Of a stretch of 64,000 nt of DNA, positions 1 to 13,280 are shown in pieces. The stretch is from Chrysoperla carnea (Eukaryota; Arthropoda; Insecta; Neuroptera; Chrysopidae). Positions within the stretch are counted from its first letter, which is position 1. Each line of letters starts with the position of its first letter. Location of the stretch: NCBI RefSeq assembly GCF_905475395.1, contig NC_058341.1:59775501-59839500 (forward strand). The letters run 5' to 3'. The translations under genes and the position numbers were made by a program. The notes under the pieces were generated by a model. The model saw only the letters and a list, made by a program, of their open reading frames with translations. It was not told the DNA's origin and did no database searches.

Positions 1-476
1 TTACTTCTAGTACCATGGAGGTTAGAGAGAAGGATAACGATCGCTACGCGCTAAAGCATGGAGGTTATAAAGAAGGAGAATGATCGCTACGCGCATTAGC
101 GTCCGTGAAAATTTGTAGAATTTATAGTTCATTTTTCAGCCACCAGCCGTGCTGTCGTCGGTAAGTAGTATCTGCGAAGTTAACTGTTTATGAGTACAAG
201 TAGATGAAGTTATTACCATTCAAATTTATAAAGTAGTATAGATAAATTTATAAAGTAGAATTTATAATTTATAATTTATTCATCAGTAAATAATAATAAT
301 AATTAATAATAATTTCATTATTTGCTTTTCTTTTATTTTAATTGATATTATATACACGTATATTAAACGTTGATAGATCATTTGAAATTAGCGCACAACA
401 TTTTGCCCATATTTTGGGGACAATATTTGCTATAGCGATCGTTCTCCTTCTTTATAACCTCCATTCTATGTATAAT
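1..476. repeat. Family A MITE, diverged copy with doubled left end
   Basis: This is a diverged copy of the element repeated at 27.6-28.8 kb and 33.8 kb. The left end occurs twice in tandem, near 14-47 and 58-93; each has GGAGGTTA followed by an AACGATCGCTACGCG-like block. The right end at about 433-472 carries the inverted block GCGATCGTTCTCCTTC then TTATAACCTCC. Shared internal blocks include a CATTTGAAATTAGCGCACAAC stretch near 379-400 and TTTGGGGACAATATTTGCTATAG near 413-436. The middle, roughly 200-370, is AT-rich and unique to this copy. No coding capacity is seen. Confidence 0.75.
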
Positions 477-554
477 ATTCTATGGTTTTATGTAAAGCAT
501 TTTGTGATTTTGTGATATGAAAATTTGACATTCAATGTATATTTTTTGATAAAT

Positions 555-793
555 GTAGAGTCCGTACAAAACAAAGTGGCACCGAGCAAGAAAGAGTGTA
601 TGATGTATATGTATCTCAATGTAAAAAAAAAATGCTCTTTTTAAAACATTCTAAGTGTTACTATTATAACATAACATATGATGAGTACGCTTAGAATGTT
701 TTAACTATGGCACTTTTTTTGACAGTGAGTGTATGTTCACTCGTATCTACACTCTCTCTTGTTCAGTGCCACTTTGTTTTGTACGAACTCTAC
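555..793. mobile_element. Short foldback MITE, about 239 bp
   Basis: The two ends are near-perfect inverted repeats. The left end starts GTAGAGTCCGTACAAAACAA and the right end finishes with the complement of almost the same sequence, for about 36 bp. A second, inner pair (AAAACATTCTAAG / CTTAGAATGTTTT) lengthens the hairpin. No convincing target-site duplication was found, so the superfamily is open. It lies about 300 bp upstream of the zinc-transporter start codon. Confidence 0.75.
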
Positions 794-1096
794 CTAACCT
801 TAGATGTTAGTGCAACTCTTATACTGTACGGAAATTAGGTGATGCTCAGTCTATGTACTTAATGGTCTAAGAATATTTCCGATGTCAAGAACTCCCTCTT
901 CAATACATATTACATTATTTGTAAATATCATACGTCAAAACCATATGTAAATTAAATGATTAAATAATTTTTTTTTTTTATAAAATACATAATGAAAGAT
1001 AATAACAGAAATGATAAATATTTTTTTAAAGTATAATTAATCGATGAAGTTAATTTAATAATTTTTAATTCAAGTCAATTAATATATTATTTGAAA

Positions 1097-4000
1097 ATGG
1101 AATGCTATTGTGATATACATTTACAAAATGATGATGAATATTTATTGGATGATAAGAATACTCAACCATTATTACAGAATTTCGAAATAAATGTTGATAA
1201 ACAATGTTCGATATGTAAATATCGTTTACCATCTGAAACAATTCATACAAAACCGAATGGTCCGAAAATATGGTCAAATGAAAATGGCTTCACAAATCAT
1301 ACAGAAATTAATACAATTATACCAAAATATACAACAAATCATAGACCATTTACACCAAATTCATCACGAGATAGTGGTGATTCCACGTTTTTACTAAATG
1401 TATGTATTTAATTTTTAAATAATATAATGATATATTCTTTATAGAAAGAATTCTTAGGGTCCATAAAAGATAAGAGACCCTAAACTATCAACTAATAGCG
1501 CACATAAAATTGTAAACTGTTTGCATTTAATATTATATTATTTTTATTTTGAAAGATTACTTTCAGTTACTTCGCTGGGCCACTTCATTTTTAAGTACAA
1601 AGATTGTGTTAATCTTCATTTCATTTGAAGTCATTATCTCCTTATTGTTCACAATTTCGTTGGTTTTAATTTTTTGGTGTGGAGCCCTAAATTTTTTGAA
1701 AACAGCCCATGGTACTCGCTTATAATGCGTGAAATAATTTTTAAAATCGGTTAAGTAATTTTTCAGTTGATTTGTTATTGTACAGATAAACTTTCATCCT
1801 CTTTTTCTCATCACCTTTAGAGTTAAAAATTTATTATGTACTTGATGAAAATTTGGCGCACAAGTAACGCGAATATTGACTATTTTAAAGTATGTTAATA
1901 TGATTTTTTTTAGGAAATAGATATTTCATCTCCGGACGATTACAAAGAGTATCATTGTCATCATACACCTAAAGAAAGATCACAAAAATGGGTGTTCAGG
2001 CGGTTATTATTAACTTCAATTTTATGCTTTGTATTTATGGTAAGTACTTGATATTTATCGTTTTGAAATCGAAAAAAATTACAAATTAAGTATTTTATTC
2101 CTAATTACGTTTAAAACTCAGTCTGTCCATAATTACTAGATATACTATCACTTCGAATGTTTCCCGAACAGATAATGAAGAAGTAGTCAGTCTTCGGCAG
2201 ATTCATCTGCTGTAAGTTTTCTCTTCCGTATCCTCTTTGTGTTCTTCTCATATTCTTTGATTATTGAAAGTTCCAAACCTTGCTGTTCATTTTTATTAAA
2301 ATTTTCCCTTTATGCGGAAATTATATGAATTCGACCGCATACATTTCAATAACTTTACAAATGTCAATATCAACGGACTATAATTTTTTGCATACTTACA
2401 CAATTAATTTTATGTTTGTTTAAAAACTTCTACGCGCGGTCTCCTTATGCACGTGCTTCTTTGCCTTATGGATAACCCGCCTTTGCTTTGGGAGCAAGTT
2501 TTTAATAAGTAATTGCGTAATCAATCGTCCCTTTTTAATTCCAATAAGAAGATAATTCAATAACAAATACAAAAACCATCTTATCTTACAAAAATTGTAT
2601 TTCAGATAGCAGAATTAGTAGGTGGCTATATTGCTGACAGTTTAGCATTAATGGTGGATTCTGCACATATGTTAATAGACGTACTTGGATGTTTTATGGC
2701 ATTATCAGCCATATTTATTGGTAAAAAGAAACCTACCAAAAAATATTCATTTGGATATTATCGTGCAGGTTTGTATTGACAAAACTATATATTATCTAAC
2801 AATGTTCAATTCAATAAGAGCTTTCCAAAGGATCGTTAATACATATAATTAATATTCATAAGTCATCGAAAATGCATTTTCTAAGGATCATCTTAAAGTA
2901 ATGAATATAAATACTTAATGCAATTTTATTTTTTGGCTATCAAAAGAGGGTTAGTGTAAAGTTAAATCTATGTTTGCCGGGTCGCTATATCGGGCTATCT
3001 TTACAACTTTGGTTTTGTTACTTTTAGCCGTAATACCAAAAATAACAAGCCTGGCAGTAAATCTGGTGCGACCTTTGAGATCTATACGAATAACTTTCCA
3101 ATATATTAAAGAGTTATAAAAAATATAAATATTTGACACATTTTTCGAAAATTTTTTGAAAACGCCTCTACCGAATGTTATGGAATTTTGTTCGGATCGC
3201 ATTATCGGTAATACGCTTCGATCAACACTTCAACGAAGTCAATACGTACGTACACACACACAGATACATTTTCTCCAAATTGTTGTTAATTGCATCCTAA
3301 CCATGAAACGTAAAAATATGTTGAAAAATTCGATTTCAAAAATCGCTGGCAAGTTAACAAATATTCCAAAAATAACATTCATTTATTCCCAATTGAAGTA
3401 TAGAATTCGATGTTTGGGATCCACCAGCCGTTCTCAGAATTGTTTTATTAAACAAAAAATGATCCTTAGTGCACCTTTATTTTTAATTTTAAAATCTTGA
3501 CTTTACCGCCACATTTCATAAATCACACCGCTATTTATAATAAATTTAATGTAAAAAATTTTAATAGAGTCGATGATAGCCACAGATATTTCAGTAGACG
3601 AGGTTTCCAGCTTACTATTCCTCAACATAAATTAAGTACAATAAAAAAAAAAGTATTCAAATTTAAATAAAAATTAAAAGCACACTTATAATGCAATTAA
3701 TCTACCGAAGCCCAATGTTAAATTTGACAAAATTGCTATTAGAAAACAAAAAGTAGGTTGTTATAAAAAATTAAGCCAAAAAACATAGCGTCAATATGTT
3801 TGTCATCCGTTTCGAAGATTAGTTGGATTATTATAGATTTGTGCGTGTATAACTGTGGAATTTTTGGAAAAGTTTGAACTTTTTTAAAAGAGCCACTTCG
3901 CCTATTTCATAATTGTAAATATTATATATTTCTTTTTGTTTACAGAATTAATTGGTGCGTTAATTAGTGTTTTATTTATTTGGGGTTTAACTGGTATTTT

Positions 4001-7000
4001 TGTATTTTGCGCAATTAAAAGAGTTATTACCAATGAATATGAAATACAAAGTCTAACAATGCTTATTGTATCAATAATTGGTCTTATTGTTAACATATTG
4101 TAAGTAAAATAAACAATATTATTCCTTCTAAGAAGAAATTATTATAATATTTGAGCCTTTTTAGTAATCTTAAAAAGCGATTATCACCTATGTGACTTTA
4201 ATATGACGAGCATGCAGTTTTTTGATAAATATATCAAAGCGCATTAATACAGTAGAATCTCGATAAGTTAAAGTCCAAGGGAAACACAAAATATTTTAAG
4301 TTATAGAGGTTTTAAGTTATCAAGTGTCTATGTTAGGTAAAGGTTAATATAGAGGTATGTACATGTTTCTATGTAGTTACTGAGGGCCTATACAGAGATT
4401 ATTTATTTAAGTTATAGAGGTTGCGTCTTTTAAGTTATAGAGGTTTTGGGCTCTGATGGGAAGGGAAAATAGTATTTTTTGAAGTAACAGAGGTTTTTAT
4501 GTTACAGAGGTTTAAGTTATCGAGATTCTACTGTATTAGTTTTTTGTTCTTCTTAATTGAATAAACAATTCCAGATGTCCCAAAGATATAACTAATATCA
4601 AAGAAACCCCATTGAAGTAAAAAATGACGAAAAATGATTGTATGTTACCTATCCTTTGAAGAATTGGCCATTCTTCACTTTTTTCATCGTAAAGAACATT
4701 TTTTCTTATCCAAATAGAGCCAATAAAACACAAGGGGGGTACCGCAAATGAGTCTCTCTCCCTAAAACATATATAAAATTTCTCGAACCCGTCTCCTCCA
4801 TCTTACGTGAGATTCAATCTCGTTTTTCCGAATAATAAAACGTTGTTAGAAAAGGATCAGTTACACTAAAACTCATAGATAGACGTAAATTAAATATTTT
4901 TAGTCTTTAGCACAGAGACTTTAGTTCGCAATGTACATACATTATTTCTGATATTAGATTTAAACTCATAAAATCTTACGTAAGAATGGGTTTAAGCAAC
5001 CCCCTCCCTACATAAGCACATGAATAGATTTTTTTAAACCCACCTCCCACATTAGCACATGAATCGATTTTTGTAACACCCCCGCCCCCCAAATGCTTGC
5101 GTAATTAATGAATGACCTCCTAGCACCTAGACCAAGAAGTCTTCAGTACCCTCCTTGAGAACATCCTGTCACCGGATGTTCCCAAGTCTGCGTATAAGAG
5201 ATGCTATTTTAAGTAGATGAAGCTATAGGATTCTATCGAGGTGAGACGCCACGCAGAAAGTCCACAGCTTCTCTGTCGGAATTCCTCCCAAGATTGATGG
5301 ATTTAAGGTTTCGGACTTACATTCTTAACCTGTCGCCAAATAACATTTATTGAGGTTTTATCGTCTTCCGTGTAGGCCCTGCAAGTGGAATTATCAGAGA
5401 TCCCCATGTTATAAAATTGGTAGTTCAATCAACCCTTCTCAACTGTGCTCTAAATCCAAATAGAGCTACTATAGCAATAAAAATGGAACCGGAATACTTC
5501 AAATTTTCAATTAAGGTGGCAAAACATCCCTGGAAAATTTTTGAGCTTTACAGGCCCTGCTTTATAAAACATACACAAAATAAAACAAATTTTGAAATAA
5601 ATATAACTAGGTGGTAAACATCTCTCAAAATACCCAGGACCCAATAATTATTACCTTTTATTAAAGTTTTTAATTTATTTGACATTTAAAAAAGTATGTG
5701 ATCTGATTTCGTTTTCAGTCAAGTAATTATACTTCATGGATTATGTAGCACAACAAACGACACTTCGCATACTCATATAGAACATGGACATGGACATTCG
5801 CATAATATAAATTTAAGAGCTGCAATGTTACATGTAATTGGAGATTTTTGTCAAAGTATTGGAATTGTTGTTGCTGCAATAATTATAATGTTTTATGTAA
5901 GTTTTAACTCCTTTCAACATACCATCCATACAAATCTTGGTGATTTTTTTTGTTACTAAATATAGGGTGAGAAAGACAAGATTGTCATTTTAAAAGAGTT
6001 GTAAAAATAACACCTTCGATGTTTAGAATTTTTCTTGTATACTACCACAAACTGCATAAAAAATCATTTAAGAAAATTACGATAAAAAAAGAGTCAGTAA
6101 TGGGGACTGTCGGCGGAAGTAAAAACTTAAAACTTGGGAATAACTGTTTTTTTTTTTTTTTAAATGAATTGTAGCATAAATAATTAAAAATTTATAATTT
6201 GTTAATTGAAATTATTAACGCGTGTATAAAAAACGATTATAAATAATAAAAAAGTAACCACACACATTGTTTTCAAGCGGTCACCCATCCTATCGTACCG
6301 GGTGAGAACAGTTTTTTTTCAATGTGGTATATACGAAGCGTGACACGAGTTCCATGTTTTTTGTTCACCCAAAAAATGCCCAACGTTGTCAAATGTTTCT
6401 GAGATGCAGTGCGTTAATTCTATGCTAACTTGAATTTTTTTAAATGCATTATTAAATAAAATAAGTGAAAGTAAACAATTGACAGAGTTAATTGTTGAAA
6501 TACTCTGTATAGATGGTGTTGATTATACAATCGTTTGTGTTTTTGCGTCATGTAAGTAAAGAAAGGTAGCCACTCTTACACATAAAGTAATAAGAGTATC
6601 TTTTTTCTCACTTCCTCAGTGGACATAGTATATGCTATAATCAAGCAAACACATACATAATATTTGTAACGGATGAATTTGTAATATATTTACAATACCT
6701 GTATATACATACTATATGATGTTTCTAACCTAATTTTCACCCTCACGGGTAAACAGTGGTGTTTACGAAAAAAATGTTCTATCTCTAACGTTTTACAAGA
6801 TGAGTCTTTCCGATCCAAGATCCAATTGACCTATGTTGCTCATTTACAAACTCAACTTCACCTTTTACGCCCTGAACACTCTATACAAATTTCAGCTTGA
6901 TATATTTTTTCGTTTTTGAGTTATCGTGATCACAGACGGGTAGACAAGCAGACAGACTACCGGAAATGGACTAATTAGGTGATTTTATGAGAACCTATAC

Positions 7001-10000
7001 CAAAATTTTGTTCGTACCATCAATATTTTTTAGTTTACAAACTTGGGTCTAATCTTAGTATACCTTGATATATTTCATATATGCATGGTATAATTACAAT
7101 ATTTTCTATCTAAAATTTATTAAGTTTACGGAAAAATTTTTGTGGAAAACTTTATTCTCGATGATTTCTAATATTTATTACCTGTAACTGCTTAAAAAAA
7201 TGAGCTTTGGCAAAAAGTATATAAAATGTTTTCAATTTAAAAATGTTCAGGTTTATGAATGCGCTTTTAAATTTTACGCATTAATTCGACTCTGTATATC
7301 CTTGATAATCAAATAATGTAGTAATTTAAATTTTTGTTTTTTTTTCAGCCTCATTTACAAATTGTCGATCCAATTTGTACATTTATATTTTCAATAATAG
7401 TTTTATTTACAACGCGCACAGTATTTCAAGATACATTAAACGCATTAATGGAAGGTTTTCCATTAACATTAAATCATGACCAAATATTTGCATCATTAAT
7501 TCGAATACCTGATGTTAAACATATACATAATTTACAAGCTTGGACATTAACTATGGGTGTGCATAATTTAGCTGTACATTTAGCTGTTGGTAAGTGAATT
7601 TATTTATAATCTTAGAGCAATTCTGGATTAGTACTAAAATTAACTTCCTTTTATAAATAGAAAGTAAACTTCTATATTTAAATATAAACTTTGCTTTTGC
7701 GAAATTATTACCACTAATATTTATCTTCTGCCTATCCTTAATAATAAAATACAAAAATTCTTTGTCTCTTGAAATGCAATCGACTCTCAATTATTCAAAT
7801 TCCAGGAGGAAAGCGAGAAAAATTAGAACTACTTATTATTTACAGTTCATGCTCTAATTTCCCTGCTTCTACAAAGCGTTATTGTCTAAGATAGACTATC
7901 TGATGCATGAAAAAAGGCGACATAATCAAGGAAAATCGATGAACTGATTTTATTAATTTTTAGGACGGTATCCTTATGGTTACTGCAACGCCAAAATAAA
8001 AAAAATGCATCAGAGGTTCCATCTTATGCAATAACGCTTTGAAAAAGCGGTGAAATTAGAGCATAAACATTATCGAGTTGCGTAAATAATCGAAATCTTT
8101 TAAGCATAACAATTTTACATTCTTCAAATTAATTTCAGCTAACTTTTTTCGTATTTTGATCGGTTTCAATTTGCACAATCGAATTTTTTTCAGGCGTAGA
8201 ATACCAAATTTTTATCTATGTATAAATCCTGTAGAGCTCTTTTTTCCCATTTTTTTTTTTCTTACAATTTAAAATATCTCACTAGAAACTGCAGTAAACT
8301 TATTTAGAAGAATAGATAAACTTTAATTTTCCAAGATTTCGGACACTTTTCCAAAGTTAACCGAAATCCATTTTTTTATATACGTTATTAAGTTTCCGGA
8401 AATTGTAGGTTGACGATCAACTTGCAAAAATAGATAGAATTCTTCTCTCGATGGAAAGAGGATGAATAAGAGACAAATCATTTCGTAAAAATAAAGCTTG
8501 AAGCCCCATTTACAAGAATTTTCATATATTGTTAAACTAAGCATAGGTAAGCCGTACCCCGTTCACAAAAATTTGTAGAGGTGTGCATATAAGTCAATGA
8601 CAATGTATGCTGATGGACACCTAAACCGAAAGGCTTCCCAAAGTTTAAAAAAAAAACATCTCCAAACCAATGCATATAGTTCATAAAAAATTTTGTAAGA
8701 AGAGGTGCGAATTTAACGCTATATCGGGCAAAATATTCGTCGAACAGAAAATATGTAAAAAACAAATTTTGTTGAAAATTAAATTCACTAAAATTTTGGT
8801 TTGCAAATTTTAGTCGTAAAATCAGCAGTAACAAAGTTATAAAAAAAAAATTTCTTTTGGTCGTTATAACAGTTTTTCTTTCTTTCATTATAATAAAAAA
8901 TGACATCACATTTTCATTCAAAATTTTAGAAAATTTTTTATTTATTTATTAGGGTTTTACAGCGCTGCGAAACTATGTAATAATTAAGTATATATTAGTA
9001 TAAATGATTAGGCATTATTTTTATAAGAAACATTTTAATGATTGCCATTGCAAGTAAAAAAGCATAAAAATATGCAGCTGTCGAGCTGCCTGTCTCTTTT
9101 CGTTCACTACTATCGTATATATAGGGTGGGCCATTTTAACCCATACGTCTAAATATATCGTTTTGTACTTAACTAAATAAATAAAAATTGCAGAGTTTAA
9201 TGAGGGGAGGGGAGGTATATCATGTTCTAACATCAGATTGGACCTAATTCTTCGGGTTTATTTAATAGCCAATTTAGATTCTATACGGTAAGAGATAGGA
9301 AAACATTTTAAATTAGAAAAATGAATAGATTAAAATAGCCCACCCTGTATATAAGTTGATAATAATAATTTCGTGTACTGTTAATTCAAATAATCAATAA
9401 TAAAGATAATTTTATTGCAAATACGATGGTATATGACTGTGGTAAAAAATGATGCAGGTTTTCAAAGTTTTGATATTTTTAACTTGCCAGTATAGGAAGT
9501 TATTGTAACAGTATTAGAAAGTATTGTTCAAAATTAATTATTGACTACTTTCTCCACCACCTACGTGGTATAATCTGGAGGCGCGTCATAGTAATTATTG
9601 TACAGAATATCAAAATAGATTCCCTAATCTACTGTGTCTGCAGTCTTTTTGTTCAACCCCGATGCGACTCACAATCTAATTGAGCCTCCGATATTGAATT
9701 GTTGAAGAAAGATAGAGAATATGAAGTGGCGTCATTATTGGCAGTTCATCTTAAAAATCATTCTCTTCGTCAAATTTTGTTCATTAAAAACTTTGTTATT
9801 TTTTGTTATAAGACTAAAAGTTGCAGAACCAAAATTGTACAGAATTTAATTTGCAAAAAAAATTTTTTTATAAATTTTCTGTGCGAGGTTTGTCCAATAT
9901 AGCGTAAAAACCATGCACACCCCTGTTTACAAGACTAGAGCCACGGGACAAGAGTTACGACCTCATAAACATGGATTTTACTTTACACTAACCTCTTGAA

Positions 10001-10257
10001 AACCAAGAAATAAAATTGCACCCTCTGACTTTTACATACCCAAAAAAATGTAACATTCCAGTGGACTAAAATGAAAATAAATAAATAATTTTTGTTTGTT
10101 TTGTTTAGATAAATCAGCAGATAAAGAAGCCATTTTAAAGACAGCAACAGTATTGTTAAGGACTGAATATAACATTCATCATTCAACCATACAAGTTGAA
10201 ACATACAATGAACTTGTTATGTTAAACTGCCAGAATTGTCGCGTACCAGACGATTAA
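1097..10257 (+). CDS. SLC30A: SLC30A-family zinc transporter (ZnT2/3/8-like), 7 exons, 437 aa
   Basis: Cation-diffusion-facilitator transporter predicted to export Zn2+ from cytosol into vesicles or out of the cell by proton exchange. Exons: 1097-1399, 1914-2039, 2606-2768, 3946-4099, 5719-5896, 7349-7589, 10109-10257; all introns are GT-AG and the frame stays open. Two HxxxD zinc-site pairs are present: H164/D168 in TM2 (DSAHMLID) and H287/D291 in TM5 (HVIGDFCQS). The TM4-TM5 loop is His-rich (HTHIEHGHGHSH, 266-277). A soluble N-terminus of about 130 residues carries an HCH motif at 115-117, known from the ZnT2/3/8 group. The C-terminal cytosolic domain starts in exon 6. The ATG at 1097 is the first in frame. 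Introns hold a pogo-like MITE, a family B copy and a foldback element. The fold is clear; the exact paralogue (Drosophila ZnT35C-like?) is inferred. Confidence 0.93.
4250..4533. mobile_element. pogo-like MITE with TA target site, 284 bp
   Basis: It lies in intron 4 of the zinc transporter. The ends are inverted repeats: CAGTAGAATCTCGATAAGTT on the left and the complement on the right. Both sides are flanked by TA (4248-4249 and 4534-4535). The interior is degenerate, with several copies of an AAGTTATAGAGGTTT-like word. The TIR type and TA target fit the pogo/Tigger group. No transposase is present. Confidence 0.8.
5040..5420. repeat. Unclassified locally GC-richer segment in intron 4
   Basis: A C-rich stretch near 4995-5100 contains a short direct duplication (ACCC-rich blocks each followed by TANGCACATGAAT). 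It is followed at about 5130-5420 by a GC-richer segment. A piece near 5145-5170 matches, in inverse orientation, the sequence around 41430-41460 (TTCTCAAGGAGGGTAC). This suggests a dispersed repeat, but I could not read a coding frame. Confidence 0.35.
6465..7090 (-). repeat. Family B dispersed repeat, near full length
   Basis: An approximately 620-bp family is found in at least six places here (also 34163, 39735, 50620, 53033, 62464). Hallmarks read on the minus strand: a TATACTAAG...AGACCCAAGTTTGTAAAC-like block, then a block around GTCTGTCTGCTTGTC, then AACTCAAAAACGAAAAA, then a block around AAACACCACTGTTTACCCGTG, and lastly a block around AACAATTAACTCTGTCAATTG. No TIR, poly-A tail or coding frame allows classification. 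This copy lies inside intron 5 of the zinc transporter. Confidence 0.75.
8560..9930. mobile_element. Foldback element with central insertion, intron 6 of ZnT
   Basis: The arms at about 8575-8885 and 9770-9925 are diverged inverted repeats (for example TGTAGAGGTGTGCAT against ATGCACACCCCTGT). They share an AACAAAGTT / AACTTTGTT stretch. The arms are separated by about 900 bp that includes a small MITE at 9122-9347. The outer flank near 9965-9990 also matches, inverted, the start of a repeat near 2946-2975 in intron 3. Confidence 0.5.
9122..9347. mobile_element. Small TIR MITE (AGGGTGGGCCATTTTAA ends)
   Basis: The left end AGGGTGGGCCATTTTAA and right end TTAAAATAGCCCACCCT are inverted repeats. 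Both sit in TATA-rich flanks, compatible with TA target sites as in Tc1/mariner-type MITEs. There is no coding capacity. Confidence 0.65.
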
Positions 10258-11020
10258 CATTTGGCCAATGTTTTAATTTGAGTAGAATTCATTTTTATTT
10301 ATAAAACTTTAAGTAGCAAAATGATTATATATAATAATCGATTACTATCCGAAGTCAACAAACTTGGTACAATTATCTTTAGTAAAAGTTACCAATTTTT
10401 TGTTAATGTGATTTTTTTCATAATCGCCGAAATTTATATGAAAATTCAGCAGAATATAAGAATACATTTATTAATTTTTTTAATTATACTATTTTATATT
10501 TTGTCACTTTGTCAAAAATTTGTATTATTCTTACCAAGGAGAAAAATACTTGATTATAGAGTGTTTTACAAACTAAAAATCATGAAGATATTAAGAAGGG
10601 GCCCTAACTTTTTGGCAATTTTAGATATAATACACCTTCCTCAATGGATTCACAATTACGTTACTATGTATAATTAAGGATGTACGAGCACCATTAATAT
10701 GCATTAATATGCAAATTATTGAGATAAACAAATTTTATGAAAGTGGAACGTACTTCGAGGTCGAAATCCAAGAGAAAAGTTTAGGGCTTTATAAGTTTAT
10801 GTTTTTTTTAGTTTTAGTTTTTAGTAAGAATACCCTGAAAAGGCGTAGCATTTTTCTGAGAGAAGACTAAAATCAGTGAGTATTTGATTTTTTTAAGAAA
10901 TTAAGCGGGTTGTGAATGTATTTAGTTTGTGAAAAAACTTTATTGAATAACCCAAAGTTTTCTCCAAAGATAATTTTTAAGCTAAATTTTAATAATTTTG
11001 AACACTATTATAAGTAAAAA

Positions 11021-11528
11021 AGACGGTATAATTTCACGATTTCACTTTTTATGAAATTTTATTGATTTATAAACACTTCTATCATAGTTTTTCTATCGAA
11101 AAGTGTTTATGGCTATTTTTAATTAAATTAATTTTTTTCATGAACGGTTTTTCCAGGCAAGCCTATACAATTATATTACTTCTGATATCAATTTCGATTG
11201 GCTAACAGATCGGTGTAGATTTGTTCATGCCATATGAACAGGTAAGTCAGTATAACTAAACATACCGATCTGTAAACTAATCGAAATTGGTATCAGAAGA
11301 AAGATATTTTAATTACAAAATGGTGTTCCAAAAGCTTACCTGCAAGAACCCTTTTATAGAAAAAATTGATTAAAATTAATTTAATTAACAATAGCCATGA
11401 ACACTTTTCGATAGAAAAACTATGATTGGCGTGATAATAATAATAAATTAATAAAATTATATAAAAAATTTACCTTATCTGGTTGAATCAGATCATCAGA
11501 TGGATGAAGATCGACCTTATACCGTCTC
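11021..11528. mobile_element. Long foldback element, 508 bp
   Basis: It starts AGACGGTATAA and ends TTATACCGTCT. The two arms pair over most of their length. Examples are the CTATCATAGTTTTTCTATCG block against its complement near 11408-11428, and GATATCAATTTCGATTGG against the complement near 11278-11296. The loop is near 11225-11260. It is non-coding and lies downstream of the zinc-transporter gene. Confidence 0.75.
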
Positions 11529-13090
11529 TTAGACTATATTAATTGTGATTTCAATAAAATGTGTAATATTTATTTTTTTAATTAAAACAACAATTTTAGA
11601 TTTAGAATTTGGTGACGATTTTAAAAAATATATAATTTTGCACAAATTTAGAAAATAATAATATTATTATTATTGTAGAAATAATAATTTATGAATCTAA
11701 ACATTCCATTTAAAAAGCATTACAAGCTTTTATATATATATATATTTTTTATTAAGTACTGATTATGATAAAGATTTAATAGTAGGCCGGTATTTAGCCC
11801 AAAAAAATGAGCGATACTCTGCGATTTAATAATACTTAACGAGTAGATCAGAGTTCTGACACATTTTTCTGAATAGATACCGGTTTATAATTCTTAAATC
11901 CAAATTTTGAATTTGATTCGGTTGCAAAAATAACATCACAAAAATAAGCGAAACAAAAATAACCGCCCATCGATTTACTAGATAATGGCACTATTTTTTA
12001 TTTTAAATTCTCTTAAAAAATTAATAATAATAAATAAAGTGTATAAGAATAAATGTTTGTCACTTTAAGAGATTATTCTTCTAACATGAGACCAAAAACG
12101 GGTCTGTTATAATCCAAAAACTAATCTATTTTAATTAATTTTTGTTACGACAGTGGGGATCGAACCCGAATTGAAAATTTTCCTGAACTTTTCTACAATG
12201 TTTTCTCTTCTTTCAATCAAAATCTGTTTAGCAGAATCAGCCAGTTCGATAGCCTCGCCAAGATCCTGGTTTTCTGTTTGGAGTACTCGACTCAAAGACA
12301 AAGAGAAAGAATGTACCGAGCTCAAAATATGCATGAATATCTTGAAGAACGGACAGTGAAAATGCGTTTCATAACTGCATTTACAGGACTATATTGTTAG
12401 TTCAAATTTTTGTGGAGAGTTTCTCAATGGGTGAGGATGGGGGTTAGGATTACGTTGAATAACTTTTTTTGCAGATGTGGAATCGGTTTGGACTTTTAGG
12501 ATTTTAATAATGTTCCCAAGATCTGCACCAACTTTCAGCTCTATGCGATGTATTGTAAACCTACCACTATTTTTTCGATTGTTTGATCGGGTTATTAATC
12601 TGTGGTGTATTTTGTTTCGCTTATATTAATTTTAAAATTTATACAAAATCTAGTCATTTTTAATTAAATTAGTGTGTGCAATTAAATTTTAATATTGTTT
12701 TTACCAACCATCACATTTTAAAAAAAAATTATGTTTATACTTTAGAATTTTAAACTTTTATTATTTAAATTTAGGGTAGACTATAAATCTGTGGGCAGAC
12801 GAACGTTGATTTAAATGCACGTTTTCTCAAAAACTCTGATTTAAACGACTGCTTTCTAAAATTACACAGTGTTAAGGCCTCTTCGACATCAATAATTCTA
12901 GGAACCTGTATTATAATAATTAAGTTAAAATAACCAATAAGTTTAGCAATTTACGCTTACAAATAACTCGAAAAAATACAAATGAATAAAAAAATGAAGA
13001 CCAGATGTAGAAACTTCTGTAAAAATAAATGTATGTATATGCTAAATTTACATTGGTGATTTTAATTTTTATGTGGTAATGCAGCATATA
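11529..13090. other. Intergenic, mostly unrecognised AT-rich sequence
   Basis: Apart from the possible transposase fragment at 12149-12334 nothing specific is visible. The segment is AT-rich with short low-complexity runs, such as a (TA)n tract near 11734. Confidence 0.4.
12149..12334 (-). pseudogene. Possible hAT (ZMYM1-like) transposase fragment
   Basis: The minus strand reads about 55 residues containing SLSRVLQTENQDLGEAIEL and then AKQILIERRENIVEKFRKIF. This resembles the region of hAT transposases where an LQ...DL..A helix precedes an L..R repeat. The frame closes on both sides and no other part of a transposase is visible, so this is at most a relic. The assignment is from memory of the family pattern. 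Confidence 0.35.
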
Positions 13091-13280
13091 AATGTGTATA
13101 AGAAAGATACTATTATATGTTTGTGTAAACTCTTCAATGACTTCAAATAAGTAGCAAGAAGTCCAATTGAGTTTGTGTGTATAAAATACATTATTTTATA
13201 CACACATATACATACATAGAAAAGTGGGGATTTTGTGTAAATACATACGCTATTGGACTTCTATCTTTCTTATACACATT
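13091..13280. mobile_element. Palindromic element, 190 bp
   Basis: AATGTGTATAAGAAAGATA at the left end is matched by its exact complement at the right end (13262-13280). Further paired blocks include AAGTCCAAT / ATTGGACTT and TGTGTATAAAAT / ATTTTATACACA around the centre near 13190. The longest forward reading frame here only reads across this palindrome and is not taken as a gene. Confidence 0.7.

Noticed and set aside
10321-10677. A 118-codon hydrophobic frame directly after the zinc transporter
   Set aside because: It starts 64 bases after the transporter stop, is AT-driven in composition, and shows no domain; most likely 3' UTR.
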